From positions 1,219,546 through 1,283,545 of the forward strand of contig BSBN01001252.1 in the NCBI GenBank assembly GCA_027924645.1: a stretch of DNA of 64,000 nt, read 5' to 3'. Every line of letters starts with the position of its first letter. Position 1 is the stretch's first letter. Below are positions 46,337-58,300 of the stretch, in pieces. The DNA comes from Cunninghamia lanceolata (lineage: Eukaryota; Streptophyta; Pinopsida; Cupressales; Cupressaceae). A program made the position numbers and the translations under genes. The notes under the pieces are model-generated. The model was not told where the DNA came from. It did no database searches and saw nothing but the letters and a program-made list of their open reading frames with translations.

Positions 46337-48800
46337 TGAGTTTGTAGGTGCAATCCACCTGGGATGAGCAGGTACCCCCATTTTTCTGTAAATTTGTTTC
46401 TATTGTTCAATAATTTCTACATGTATTTTCTGCAAGTACTCTACGAAGCCAGCCAGGGGAAAATGTTCATCTTGATAAGATTCAAATGGCCTTTATTCCA
46501 ATTTGGATGGCAAAAATGTGGAGCTTTATTCAATCAGTGGCAATTATTTAAAAAATATTAACCAGCTTTGGAATGAAATACTATGTTTACATAATATTTC
46601 CAAACATGGACACTGTAAGCAAGTTATGGAGGTTAAATTATGTTTAAGTGCCATTTTAGAGAGCAACATTATTGACATGTATGCTAAATGTCACTCTATA
46701 GACAGTGTAGGCCTGAAGAACAAGAAATTCTAGTGTAATTGTGCCTGAAGAAACAACCACAATTCACAAGTATTTGGTAATTGGTTCGAGTTCTGAGTTC
46801 CAAAATCAGTTTAGTTAAAAATAAAAACAGTAACGAAATGATCCTCAAGCATGATAAGAACCCTATCACGTTGGCAATCCATATGGAAATTTGGGGTAAA
46901 CAATCACAGCCAAAAATATCAAGAAAAGACAATGATGTTCAAGAGAAGCAGTCGCTGCTAAAGTCCCTATTGCAAATCACTTCCTGACAATGTCACCTCC
47001 TCCTCCTAGAAAGTGAGAGAAAATCTACACAGATGCTGCAAGAATTAGAATGTAATCCAAACATCCTCTCCACTTGATTGGATTGGACTCAAACAAAGAA
47101 CCACCAAAGTCCACTTATACATCAGATGTCATTTAGAATCAGGAAGGTCATGGACTTCAGTGCTTTGCTAGAAATTTAATGATAGTCAGGTAAAACAAAA
47201 AGCACAGGAAGCAAAGGTGGTTGTTATCATGATCAAAAGGACAATGCATACTATGCATGCCCTGAGATATTTGGTCGGAAAGAATTTTATATGTGGTTCT
47301 TTTCTTATCTTCAATTTTACTTAGCATGGGTGCCATGGTTTATGTTAAGTTGGCTGAAGAAAAGTAAAATGTAGTTTTTACCAGGAAGTTTTCATTGACA
47401 AAGTGCAAAAATTTGCCAGGGTTGGTTACCCATTACATTGGAAAGGTTATGCTACTTTAATGATGCTTGAAAATAGATCAATTCTTGTAAATGTAAATCC
47501 ACACCAAAACACCAGATCAGGGTGTCAGGTGAGGCACTTTCAATTTTTTGAGTTATTGTAGACTCTTATAATTTGTTGGCTTGGGTAACGTTGCAATCAT
47601 CAAGCAAGAAGAAGACCAAGCAAAGGCTGAATTGGTAGGCTTACTGGACCTCAAGATGGAAGGATTGCCCCAAGTATGGCGAATAACTATTCTATTACAA
47701 CAGCTGTATAGATGCAATTGGAATGTGTTTTAACAGTAAATTGGTGGAAGTTTCCACCACTAGCTCAGGTTCTATTTTCAGGGCTGCGGGTAGGCTGGGA
47801 ATCTCTAGAGTGACACCATTCCAGGGGTTCAACCATTTCTGGTCAAGAAAACAGGGTCCACCTAACAAAAAACAGTTGTACAGCAAAATCAAGCAGATGA
47901 TGAGAATGAGAAATTTTACCTTAACGTTAACCTATGGCCTAATCTTACCTGACACCCAAGAAGCCCCCGTATTACGGCCATAATGATGAAAGTTTTTAAT
48001 ATAAAAATTCCTGATATGGTTGTAGAAGAAATGAAGCTTTTTGAGACCTTCATAAGTTGTTTGTGTTCATGAGTCTGTGTTTCATGTTGTGTCATATTCA
48101 TTTCCATCATTCTTAGATATGCCATGTTTCTTTCTTAGGGAATGTTTCCTTCTACGCTATCAAGAATCACACATTGAAATAGTTCAAAATTGGGCTTCAT
48201 GTTACAGTTTTAAAGCAGCTGAAACTGCTATTTAGTTTTCGGCAGCCATACTGTTATACAATCTTTATGGCTTCATGTCATTTAGTACTTGCAGATGATA
48301 CTTATTAATAAATTTTTTTGGCTAAACGAAACTAATCCTGATATCGTGGAAGGTTTTATGATGAATGATTTCTTACCTGATATTGATTTCTGTTGCCTTA
48401 TTTTCAAGAAACTTTGATTATACTCATACTTTGTGGACACGAGAAGTTGGAATAGCTATGCATTTGGTAAGTATCTCTCTTGTTCATCTGTACATCTTTA
48501 AAATCTGCTATGACTCCATAATCTAATGGGTTTGAACTGGTCTGAAATTAGCTCATGGGACGTCTTTGTATGTTTCGATATAAAGGATATATTGTCTCAG
48601 ACGATGTTTTCCAAACATTTGGTGAATCTTTCTGTATATTCACGTTGCCCAACTTTCAAATGCTTGCGATTAAAATGAGGAAAATAGAATGTTGCATTGA
48701 TATAAGTGATATAACTATTACACAAATTTTACTTGCTTCATAATTTCTGTAACTTGTTATTATCCTTTATTAGATTCACGTTTTTTCTGTCAAGTTCAAA
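46337..48800. other. Intergenic host DNA, mostly without genes
   Basis: Apart from the PPR-like remnant at 46600-46733, no coding region is convincing. A frame at 47723-47983 (plus) and its minus-strand counterpart at 47695-47892 are open, but I recognise neither and would not call a gene. A short exon-like piece near 48415-48470, with a preceding TTTTCAAG and a following GTAAGT, encodes DYTHTLWTREVGIAMHL but has no partners I can identify. Confidence 0.4.
46600..46733 (+). pseudogene. PPR-protein remnant
   Basis: GHCKQVMEVKLCLSAIL followed by NIIDMYAKCHSID resembles the G-x-x-x-H...N-x-L-I-D-M-Y-A-K-C-G-S-I signature of plant PLS-class pentatricopeptide repeat proteins, which act in organelle RNA processing. 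Only about one repeat is left and it ends in a stop. Probably a decayed fragment. Confidence 0.45.
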
Positions 48801-48813
48801 TGATATTTAAGCT

Positions 48814-49020
48814 AGCCCCCAGGCGTAGACCAGACAGTTGAGCCGTTGGAAACACAGACAATGGTCACCGGTTTGAAACTGGATTTACAAGCTGCACTGG
48901 GGCGTGGGACCTCTCTAGGCACAGCCCGGAGTTATAGTGGTAGCTTGCCCAATGAAGGTATCACCACAAGGCTGGTCCGCTGGTTGCTGGGCTCCCGATT
49001 CTCTGAGTTATAAAAAAAAA
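48814..49020 (+). mobile_element. SINE with poly-A tail and target duplication
   Basis: About 207 bp ending in a run of nine A. Flanks are TGATATTTAAGCT (48801-48813) and TGACATTTAAGCT (49021-49033), a 13-bp duplication with one mismatch. Inside, GGTTTGAAACTGG near 48869 resembles a pol III B box, and the GTAGACCAGACAGTTGAGC stretch could be an A box, so a tRNA-derived SINE is likely. No coding. Confidence 0.75.
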
Positions 49021-49033
49021 TGACATTTAAGCT

Positions 49034-50414
49034 TGTAAATGAAGGTGAATGTGATGGATATGTAAGGAATGTACACTTGTAGTATTACCTCATTGTGAAC
49101 AATCGCCTAGTCTTTGTTTTAATCTTAGTCTAGTTTTAGTATGTAAAGGAGATGTCCTTTAAATAGCAAGTATCTCTAATCTGGCTTAAAGGGAGGTGCT
49201 ACCCCTGGACTATCTTGTTTTTCTTTGCAATCTTTGCTCTGCAGCTGGAATGCAGATGAAAACTAACAATAAAAATAGGATCTGTGCAATGAACCATTCC
49301 CCTTGTACAAAATAACATGTTAAGTAAAACAAAAAGAAAATAGGCTCCTTTTCATTTCTTCTTTCTTTATTAGTGGTTCATTTTACTTGCAGGATGAATC
49401 AGCATCACCTCCAATTCTGCCCTAATTTACTCAATTCAAAGTTAGGGATACTTGTCTATTTGGCTAAAACCACAAATTGTTTTTACTTACAAACAATTTT
49501 ATGTTTCTCTACAGTCATTCATCATGAAATTTAATAATATACCTCCTTCAACTGTTTGTTAATCAAGATATTTTACCGTATTCACCAAGTGATTTCAAAA
49601 AAAAAAAAAGACTGTACACCTGTTAAATGATTTGTCAGTTTCCTAAATAGTAAAATTGAAAGGGGAAATGTTAAAATTTTTAAAAATCACATTAATGTCT
49701 GTGAATGACCAAAGTAGGTCAATGGGATTTTGAAAGAACAAGTTCCAATGGTAAAGTACTAGTGTAGAAAAGAGCCCATGGAATAGAAATAAATAAATAA
49801 ACTCTAGAACAGTCAAAACATAACTAGAGGGATCAAGCCCAAAAGTTGTGCACCCTAGCCATATGCTTCAAGTACAAATACAAATAGCAAGACAAGGGTA
49901 AGATCTCTCAAGGAAACAGGAAGCAGTAAACCAAAGCTGAAGACCAAGATTGGAAAGTAAATATGTTCTTAAAGATCCGTGTGGTAGTAGAGTAGAATTC
50001 TTGTCATATAAAGTTTATTACTTTAATGTTTGCAACGGAACTACAGATTTCTATGATTTTTTATCACTAGACCAAATCGCTAAATTCTACCAAGAATCAT
50101 CGTTCTCTATGATTCATGGATACTTTCTTCCCTTGATTCTAGAAAACTATGGAAAGAAAGTATGTTTACATGATAATATTAACTTGGAGAATTCACAAAA
50201 CTCAAAAGAAGATGGAAATTGCTACAAAGCTCTTCTTATTCATCATGTACATTATCCAATCACAAGACCATTGCAAGGTACCAAGGTGGGTTCCAAAGGA
50301 GAAGATATGTTATGTGTGCACTTATCACTGCTTGCAGGCATTATTTCGTCACCCTGCATACATGATGACACACATTCGTTACCAACATTTTGATAAAATG
50401 CTATATTCATCTCA
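49034..50414. other. Intergenic region and 3' flank of the host gene
   Basis: Contains a poly-A run near 49595 and, on the plus strand, a 147-codon frame without an ATG (49950-50393, from DPCGSRVEFLSYKVYYF to DDTHSLPTF) overlapping another frame at 50149-50466. It shows no motif I recognise; coding status is open. The rest holds nothing I can support. Confidence 0.4.
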
Positions 50415-53344
50415 TTATGAAAATATACCAACCTTTGCAATATTCCTTAAGAAAATTGTAGTGTAATTGGTTTGAGGATGCAAAGCCTGAATGAGATCTC
50501 CAAGCACTATCTGAGGTTGTGAAACAGCACCATCAAACCAATCTGCAGATGACTCAGAGTAACCACTTATAATCAACTCGACCTGATCCTATAAACTTAT
50601 TTATTTTTGCAATAAAAGGAAGTTTTTCTAGGCACAAAAGCACTTGGAAAGCTATTAACTTGTTGTCTTGAATACAAGCACTTTTACGCTGGACTTTTAA
50701 AATGTAACTCTGACAGAATGGTTATCTTCCCAATCAACCCCTACAATGTCCTAGTCTAGTCTTGGGACTGGCTGTTGAGGGATAAAACATTTTAGTTCTT
50801 ACCATTACTAATTGTACAAGAGCTGTCAATTCGCTTATCATATCTCCACACACTCTGATTGGCTATGAACGAAAAATTATCATATTCAGATACAAGGGCA
50901 TTTTCAATGAATGTTGATAGTGTGTAATCTGATGGTACAGCCGCATAGCTTTCATCTATGACAACATCCAGGCCCTGAATCAATACCACATAACTTTTAG
51001 ATTCTAAAAGGTAAGTTAATCATCAGTACAGATAACACAAACAAAGATACACTTGAAAAGTCAGATGATAGCATAAGCATCTTAATGTTGGAAGAAAAAT
51101 CACTTACAGACAGAATGCAGTGAAAGCTTTCTACTTCGGATGGCAATGACATGTTATATGTATTTATGTAGACTGAAGCCTCCAGATTTGAGCCGCCAGC
51201 ATCTAAAACATACTGCCATTCATCCAATGCAAACGTACTGTCATTCATAAGTCATGGGTAGTCAGTGCCTGCTTCTATAATGTTTGATTAAACTTAGGAC
51301 TCAATGCACAGATCAAGTGGCAGATAGTGATATCCTTTGTTCAGAAACAACGTGGCAAAGGTTTAAATTTTACAGGACATGCATAAAATAGAGGTAAATT
51401 GGGTGTCATAATCGCAATTTTTTCAAACCTAAGGAAAGTTTGTCAGATGTGTTTACTTTGTCTGATAGATTTGAAAGCCATGATTAAAGGGAAAGAAAAA
51501 AAAACCTGTAACTTATATGTCATATTAGAAAAGGACCAAGTATCCTGCAAAAATGAAAGATTACATGTAATCAATATATAATCCCTTCTGAATGTTTTTG
51601 GAAAAGTTTCCAGGCTGCCACTATTAAGCAAGAAATCAATTTCTTTAACTATCATAGCTGAAAGAAATGAGCTTTTTTTGTAATCCTCTTGTCTCCAAAC
51701 AAATATATTGAACATTAATCTATGATACAAGTTTCTGTAATACTTTTGGACCGGAAAGGTATGCCAGCTGATTACTCTTGTGTGATTACTTCCTTTGGGT
51801 TTCAGGAGCTTAATTGGCATACCTTGTTAAATGCCATCCATGCAACAGTTGGCTTTGCGGAAGCATTCATTGCCAATGCACTTAAACACAAATAATTCTC
51901 CTCCACCTACATGAGATGAGCTTCTAAATCAGAATTCATTCAACATTCTTATATTAGGTGGAGAGACTTTACAAACTATGATGGATAGCCTTTTGTTGAT
52001 GAAGGGGGTCCAAAACTCTGGGAGGATAAATACATTAAAAGAGTTAATTCAACACTCCAGAAGAACACTAGTTAACCAGAAACGAGTATGAACCTTTTTC
52101 TTACCATTTTAAATATAGTATTAGCCCTGCCTTCATAGTCCATTAGTGCTGCCACATACTTTATCCATTCTGCACGCTGCTTAATGCTTCAAAAAATATT
52201 TTATCAGTAATCTATGTTTAGCCAAAGAACGTTGACAGGTTAATAAACATGTTGAGAAAACCCTCACTTTTTCAATAAAGCCTAAACCCTAGAATCCTGA
52301 TAAAGATCATGAACTATTTCTCATTCTAATAAAGATCATGAACTGGCCATGTGATTAGAGGTGGGTCTTTACCTGCAACGGTTTTAGCTCCCGAAAAGGA
52401 TCAACACTAATATAATTGCATTTCTGTTCTGCAACTGAAAATGAAGTAAGAAATGCAGAAAATTGTAACATCTGTTCTGGGTCTTCTTGATTTATTTGTT
52501 GAACATCACCATCAGCGATGTACTTAATCAAGCATGCAGAAGATGTGGATTCTGATGTTACACCTTTCAAGTTATCTAGTACACCTAGCAACTGCAAAAA
52601 CTCTGCATCAGTTCACTGCATTCTGATAAAAATGAACTTCAGTTTAACATTACCCAAATCTCAATGCTTATAACATGACTTTACTCACCTCCAGAAACGA
52701 CACTGCGAAGCCCACGAGATGAAAGAGGTTTACAGTCAACAGAATACTAATTAGATCAATAAACCAAATTATACCAACCAGACTGACAGACTAAATGTGC
52801 CTATCAGTTTTAGATTGGAATCTTTAATCATCAAGCTTCCAATATGTACTTATTTGTTTTTGGGATAAGAAAACATAAACAGTAATCCTAATGCTAGCAC
52901 GATGTAGCAAGATAATTAGGCATATGTAGCAGCATTGTTAGAGAAAACAAAAGTAGTCACCTGGAACCTTGGTGGTATCAACAGAATAGTTTGCAAAGGG
53001 TGCAGTAAATGATTTGAGCCTGGCACTACAATGGGTATTTCTACTTGGCATTTTGGAAGAATCCTGTTACACTACTGCATATAAAAAAAAAAGAACACAT
53101 TGTTTAATACATAAAAACCAACAATCTGAAATCAGTTCATTTGCACCTCTAGGAGAATGTAGCTTGTGTTGCTGATGAAGTTCTCTACAACTTTGTACTT
53201 GTATTCTTGTCCATAGAATATGTTGAATCCTTGAGCTTGTTCAGCCTTGGAAGTCTCTGTAGTTTTGGGTTCAGCAAGTGAGAGTAGAAGCACTACACTC
53301 ATACAAATGCAAATAAGTCTAAACAAAGAATTGATGATAGCCAT
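50415..53344 (-). CDS. Intact 10-exon host gene: secreted, substrate-binding-protein-like protein of unknown function
   Basis: Exons (minus, in order): 53344-53147, 53063-52961, 52702-52689, 52591-52373, 52179-52105, 51906-51823, 51544-51506, 51212-51108, 50974-50803 and 50542-50415. All introns are GT-AG and phases agree throughout, giving 1137 nt and 378 residues ending in TAA. Exon 3 is a 14-nt microexon. Residues about 1-24 ([20 protein letters not shown]) form a signal peptide. Later motifs [72 protein letters not shown] and [17 protein letters not shown] resemble TroA-like periplasmic-binding folds (metal or chelate binding) found in a plant-conserved secreted family. The biochemical role is unknown to me, and the fold assignment is by resemblance. 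No stops or frameshifts, unlike everything around it. Confidence 0.75.
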
Positions 53345-53616
53345 TGGCAGTGAATGAAAATATCAGTCTATTCACTTCTTGAAAATGTTATGTGAATTGG
53401 GTGCTCGTGAATTCGATATATCTTATCTGAATTGTACTTGCCAGACGTGGTGATCAAGTTAAGAAATCAATTAGTGAAAAGTGGGGGACACCCATGACTT
53501 TGAAAAGGCAGTTAAGAATACCGTGTGTGAAGTAGGACAAAAGAGCAACATGCTCTGAATATTCTATGAATGCAAAAGTCTTGCCGCCTTTGTCATTTCC
53601 CTCTGCTCTTCTGTAA

Positions 53617-53632
53617 CTTATATAATTATACA
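53617..53632 (-). promoter_or_regulatory. Possible core promoter of the host gene
   Basis: Minus-strand GTATAATTATATAAGT contains TATATAAG about 275 bp upstream of the start codon, which would give a 5' leader of about 240 bases. The open frame at 53454-53726 falls in this leader/promoter stretch and is not called as a gene. Confidence 0.4.
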
Positions 53633-53726
53633 AACAATTGGTGCCCCACACTCCATGTTTAACAAATTGAAATAAAGTTGAACATAGCATTTGCTTAGTG
53701 CTGCAAATGTGGTGCAATTTCTCCAT

Positions 53727-54988
53727 TAAATAGGCTCAGTTTGTCTTATTTCCTTTTTTAATTGATCAAAGTTAGCGAGGTCAAAACCAGAGGACCTTGC
53801 ACACAACATTTAAGTTGTCCAAAATCAAACAATTTGTAGTACTCTGAACACCCATAATGATAAGTCTTCTCAATATTTATCTTAAAAACTTTTTTTTAAA
53901 ACATTAAAAACCCAAAAACCAGTACATTGCAACAGTTAAAGGTGGAATCCTATCCTTTACCTGCTAACGTATACACCCGACAACGTCAAACATCGCCAAG
54001 CTTGCCACACCTTTTATGCCCCTGAACCATATATTCTTAATAAATCAAACTAAAAAGGAAATCTCATTTGGGGGCCATTATGCTTGGTACGCGTCCAACC
54101 GAAGGAAAGATTCTTTCCAAGTGCAGGACATTTTCGGACTTAAGTATACATCCGGACAATGGGATAATGCATGAGGTCAATTGCTACGCCATTAAGCAAA
54201 TGACATTTTGTAGGCAACCTATGTCTAGAGAGGTAGCAGTTTAAGATCGATTTTTTTTTCTTTTTCTTTTGCAAACACAAATACCACATATAAATGTAGT
54301 ATTAAATTATTGATATTATGGAAATTTGAATTGAAAACCTCCAACTTGGAATGGTCATTACACCCAAAACTAGATAAAAAGTTATATAAAAATAAGAAGC
54401 TACTTGTGATCACAGAATTGAGATAGTTACAAATAAGATTATTTTCCCCTTTTAAAAATCTCTAAAAAAATTTGTTTTCATAGGGAATATGGATGCATTA
54501 GGAGGCATACAAATCCTTATTTGAGTCGTAAGAAGTGCATTTGAGTAGAAGGCAGAAATGCAAACAACAAATGATTTGGATGTCTTCAAACATTGAATAT
54601 CATAGGTAATAATGATAAACAAAAGCAATAGAAAATCATAAATCTTTGAGGCCATTCGAATGAGGTAAATATGTATGACCTAAAAAGTGAATTCAAATAG
54701 CAGTATCCTTAAAAAATGATTATATCAATTACATACATTTATGTTAAATAGCATCTTATTTGTAATAACAATAAGAAGAATCAATCCATTTGTAGAGATT
54801 GTGAAGCTCATTACAAAAGAAAAAAGAATTTGAAGAACATTTTCTAATCAAAATTTTAAGAGATGGTTGAAGCTGTTCATTAGTTGATAGCTTTACATGT
54901 ATTCCATAATCTAGTTTGACAATTGACAGCAATGCAAATTATCCAATTGCAAAGCCCTATAAAGAAAAAGCAATTTCACATCATTATA

Positions 54989-54990
<2 letters not shown>
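53727..54990. other. Intergenic, no gene seen
   Basis: AT-rich host DNA upstream of the substrate-binding-like gene. Short frames only, none with recognisable motifs. Confidence 0.5.

Positions 54991-55074
<84 letters not shown>
54991..55074. repeat. (TC)n followed by (AC)n microsatellite
   Basis: About 34 TC dinucleotides directly followed by about 8 CA dinucleotides. Confidence 0.95.
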
Positions 55075-55090
55075 AGTTAGGCATTGGAGC

Positions 55091-55620
55091 TTAGATAATG
55101 CTTGAGTAAAAAACAAATGGATTAGAATATGCATGCATGCTTGTCAAAATGCATTCTTGTAAATAAGAGGACAATGCTATAATAATAATAGATTGCATAT
55201 TTTGTAGGTAAGTTTCAAATGCATGAATGATAGGAGTAGAAGCACCCATTGCATAGTGATTATCATAAAATAATTCCATGAGGAAAGTGTAGAGGTCTTC
55301 TAGTTTAGTGCAATTGTCATGGAACTCAGATAATGTATTCTGTAATTTCTCAACATTGAGTTCCTCTACAAAACATTCAATATGGCACATTGACTTAAAT
55401 TTATGAACAATCTCATGATAGTTGACTAATACAGTGGACGCAAGAGTTTGGATATCGCCTTTCAACAATGTTTGCCTTGTTGATAGATGATCATAACATT
55501 ATCAAGCCATGGACAGGCCATCCAATGCATCAAATAGGCTCGTTATACTTTTAGCTAAATTTGTGCTAGAAATCTAAATTAGCTCAAAATCATATGTATG
55601 ATCTACCATAGCCTAAGAAA
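55091..55620 (-). pseudogene. Unrecognised helical coding remnant
   Basis: A 125-codon open frame (55468-55091) has a helix-rich sequence (LASTVLVNYHEIVHKFKSMC, FVEELNVEKLQNTLSEFHDN). Upstream, after stops and a frame change, a related-looking stretch TNLAKSITSLFDALDGLSMA (about 55570-55510) may belong to the same former gene. No family recognised. Lack of a proper start and the stops argue for a pseudogene or exon fragment. Confidence 0.35.
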
Positions 55621-56000
55621 AATGAATATATAAACATCAAATACTAAAAATAATTATATTGAAAGATATATGTTACAGAAATTGTATTCAATTCTCATTT
55701 CATCTATTTACATTTGTATTGCTAACAAGCCATCTACTTTGATTGTTATCTTGAAGTATTCATAGAAAGAGTTAACCCACATCAAGAGATAGAGAATAAA
55801 AAAATTAGCTTTTGAATAGTTTTGTTCAACATAATGTAGGACAAAAACACCATGGTCTTAAAATTTAGAAAGGAGCATGCATATTATCTTATGCACTATG
55901 AGTTCTATTGAAATCATTACAAGCTCTCTAAACTGAATCTACATCTTTCACATTTAGAAATTTGCACAACTTTAGTTACCACCAATTATAATTTATGGAG
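55621..56000. other. Intergenic, no gene seen
   Basis: AT-rich flank up to the AATGG target duplication of element 4. Confidence 0.5.
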
Positions 56001-56005
56001 AATGG

Positions 56006-56936
56006 TGATGGCACCCTACCCAACTAGAGGTGCCAAAATCTAACCAATCTAGGGCCAACAGAGGTTGTGTTGGTGTAAGCAACTCACACAACCTCTACAG
56101 AGCCCTGAGAACTCTTGCTATAGGTGAAATCTTTAGCTGCAAGAAAAAGGAACCATGTTGCAAGTGCAAAATCCATTTCTACAGGAACATGAATCTTGTG
56201 CTATATGTGTTTGACAGCACAACAATACTCGCATGATAGCCCAGACACCCAAACATATAAAATAATCAAGTCCTAGAGCAACAAACCCATAAAAATTGCC
56301 ATAACAAATGGATGACACACACACGGAGTGAGCAGTTTTTTTTTTTTTAAAGTTATTTTATTCATTCATTTAGGAATTACAAATTTTTACATACATCTCA
56401 TTTCTCATAGCTGAGAAGAAAAACCTCAACTCCCTTATTTCTTGTGCCTGAAATATATGCCAAAACACATCTCCTATGCCTTCTTGCTTGTTGTTCGATT
56501 TGCAACTTATGCTCTTCTATTTTCCTTGTTCCCTTTCCTACCTGTAGTAATCTTCTTTCTAGGTGCTGCTCTCTTCTTCTTCTATTATGTTCCTCTCTCC
56601 TTTTTTCCTTCCTTCTTTCTCTTTTTTTCCCCTATTTCTTTTTCAAAAGAGTTTCCCAAAAAAATCTAGAAAATTCTACCAAACACCACCTAAAAAGCTT
56701 AGGCACTCAATTCTCATCATAAATATTCAACCACTTAGTTTTTGGGTTTCAATTTCTCGCTTGGCTCTCTCTCCCTCCATTTCCACATTGTTGTTCCATT
56801 AATGTGTTAGGGAGTAGGTGGTTTTACCCCCAAATGTCAAAAGAAAACAAAATTAGACAAACCTCAACAAACTTGGTACATGATGGCATGTGGAAAAAGA
56901 AAAAAAGGTGCCAAAAAATATGATGCCCCTACATCA
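56006..56936 (-). repeat. 3' LTR of element 4
   Basis: Direct repeat of 61698-62978 without the SINE insertion. Contains a poly-T run at about 56336-56348 and a pyrimidine-rich stretch at 56510-56650. Frames across it are spurious. Confidence 0.9.
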
Positions 56937-56999
56937 AACTACTGGGGTAACAAAATTTGTGAGCCCCTACTCACTACCTAAAGTTGTGTTGCTATAGGT

Positions 57000-57509
57000 T
57001 AGCAACTCTATTGCTACAAGTTGAACTGGAATTGTTCAATCTTTGCTAGGATCAACCAAGTAGCATCCTACACTATTGTATTATTTGCCTCTAGTCTTCC
57101 TAACCACTCTAGAGTCTAAAATGCATTCAATCTCCTCCCATTCTGTCTCAGGTAGTTGTTCCAACCATTTCTCCTGTGGTATTTCCTCTTTCTCTTGTTG
57201 TTGCGATGCCTCTCCTTCATAGTAAGTGTACGAATTAGAAACATTAAAAATTGGAGAGATATCCATGCCTATAGGTAGCTCCAACTCATAAGCATTCAGT
57301 GAAAACTTTTTGATAATTTTACACGGTCCAATCTTCTTCCACTTGAGCTTGTTATAGGTATGACTTAGAAGTATTTCCTTCCATAGATGTGCAAGCACCA
57401 TATCTCCCACTTCAAAATTATTTTCTCTCCTATTTAAATTTTCTTTCTCTTTATACCATTGGTTGCTCCAACTAAGTCCCTCCCTCACTTTTTGATGTAG
57501 ATCTTGCAT
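57000..57509 (-). pseudogene. Element 4 integrase C-terminus and chromodomain remnant
   Basis: A 142-codon frame with the integrase C-terminal segment (FEVGDMVLAHLWKE, KLKWKKIGPCKIIKKFSLNA, YELELPIGMDISPIFNVSN) leads into a chromodomain start (EEIECILDSRVVRKTRGK). A stop follows; DATWLILAKIEQF, the end of a chromodomain, is visible in the same frame with the middle missing. Chromodomains direct integration to particular chromatin; this one is broken. Confidence 0.75.
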
Positions 57510-58300
57510 GTGTTTAACAAACTATTCTCCTCTAGTACTTCACTCATGATCCTTGGTAATCACAATCTCACTTAATTGTAAAATACCCCTAGGGCTATAT
57601 CCATATACAATCCGGGATGGATTCCCACTTGTACTTTTGTTGGCTAAATAATTTATGCAAATTCATCTTGCGGTAGTATCAAATCCCATTGTTTAGGCTT
57701 GTCACCAACCAAGCATCTTAACAAATTTCATGTTTCGATTAACAACTTCAATATGTCCATTCATTTGAGCATGATATGCAAAAATGAACTTTAAATCAGT
57801 ACCTAATTTCTTCCAAAGTTTCCTCCAAAAATGTCCTACAAACTTAGTGTCATGATCTAAAACTATACTTTTCAATAAGCCATGCCACCTAACAACCTTC
57901 GTGAAGAGTAAATTTGAAACATGTGTGGCATCATCAGTCTTTTTGCAAGCTATAAAATGGGCCATATTTAAGAATCTATCAACAACCACATAGATAGAGT
58001 ACTTATCTCTCTATGTTCTTGGCAGTCCAAGCAAAAAATCCATGCTTATGTCATCCCACGGTTTCTCTGGTATGGGTAATGGATGATATAGTCCTATGTT
58101 TTGACTCCTGCCTTTGGCATATTGACATACTTGACATCCTTGCACAAATTTTCTAACTTCTTCCTTCATCTTTGGCCAATTATACCTTTCACTAAGCTAC
58201 GCCATAGTCTTATCAGCTTCAAAATGTCTGGCCAATCCACCACAATGCTTTTCGTTTATTAAATTATACCTCATCAATCATTGAGGTATGCATAGTTCTT
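57510..58300 (-). pseudogene. Element 4 integrase core (broken)
   Basis: 57989-57702 reads MVVDRFLNMAHFIACKKTDD, VVRWHGLLKSIVLDHDTKFV and HIEVVNRNMK, retaining the two Asp and the Glu of the DDE core. Upstream remnants include a CxxC half finger (CQDVKYAKG-like near 58120). Stops surround the open pieces. Confidence 0.75.

Noticed and set aside
47695..47983. Open frames on both strands near 47.7-48.0 kb
   Set aside because: No recognisable domain, no splice partners, no start context; could be chance.
51443..51820. 125-codon minus-strand frame inside the host gene
   Set aside because: Mostly intron; only 51544-51506 within it is used as an exon, in agreement with phase and flanking splice sites.
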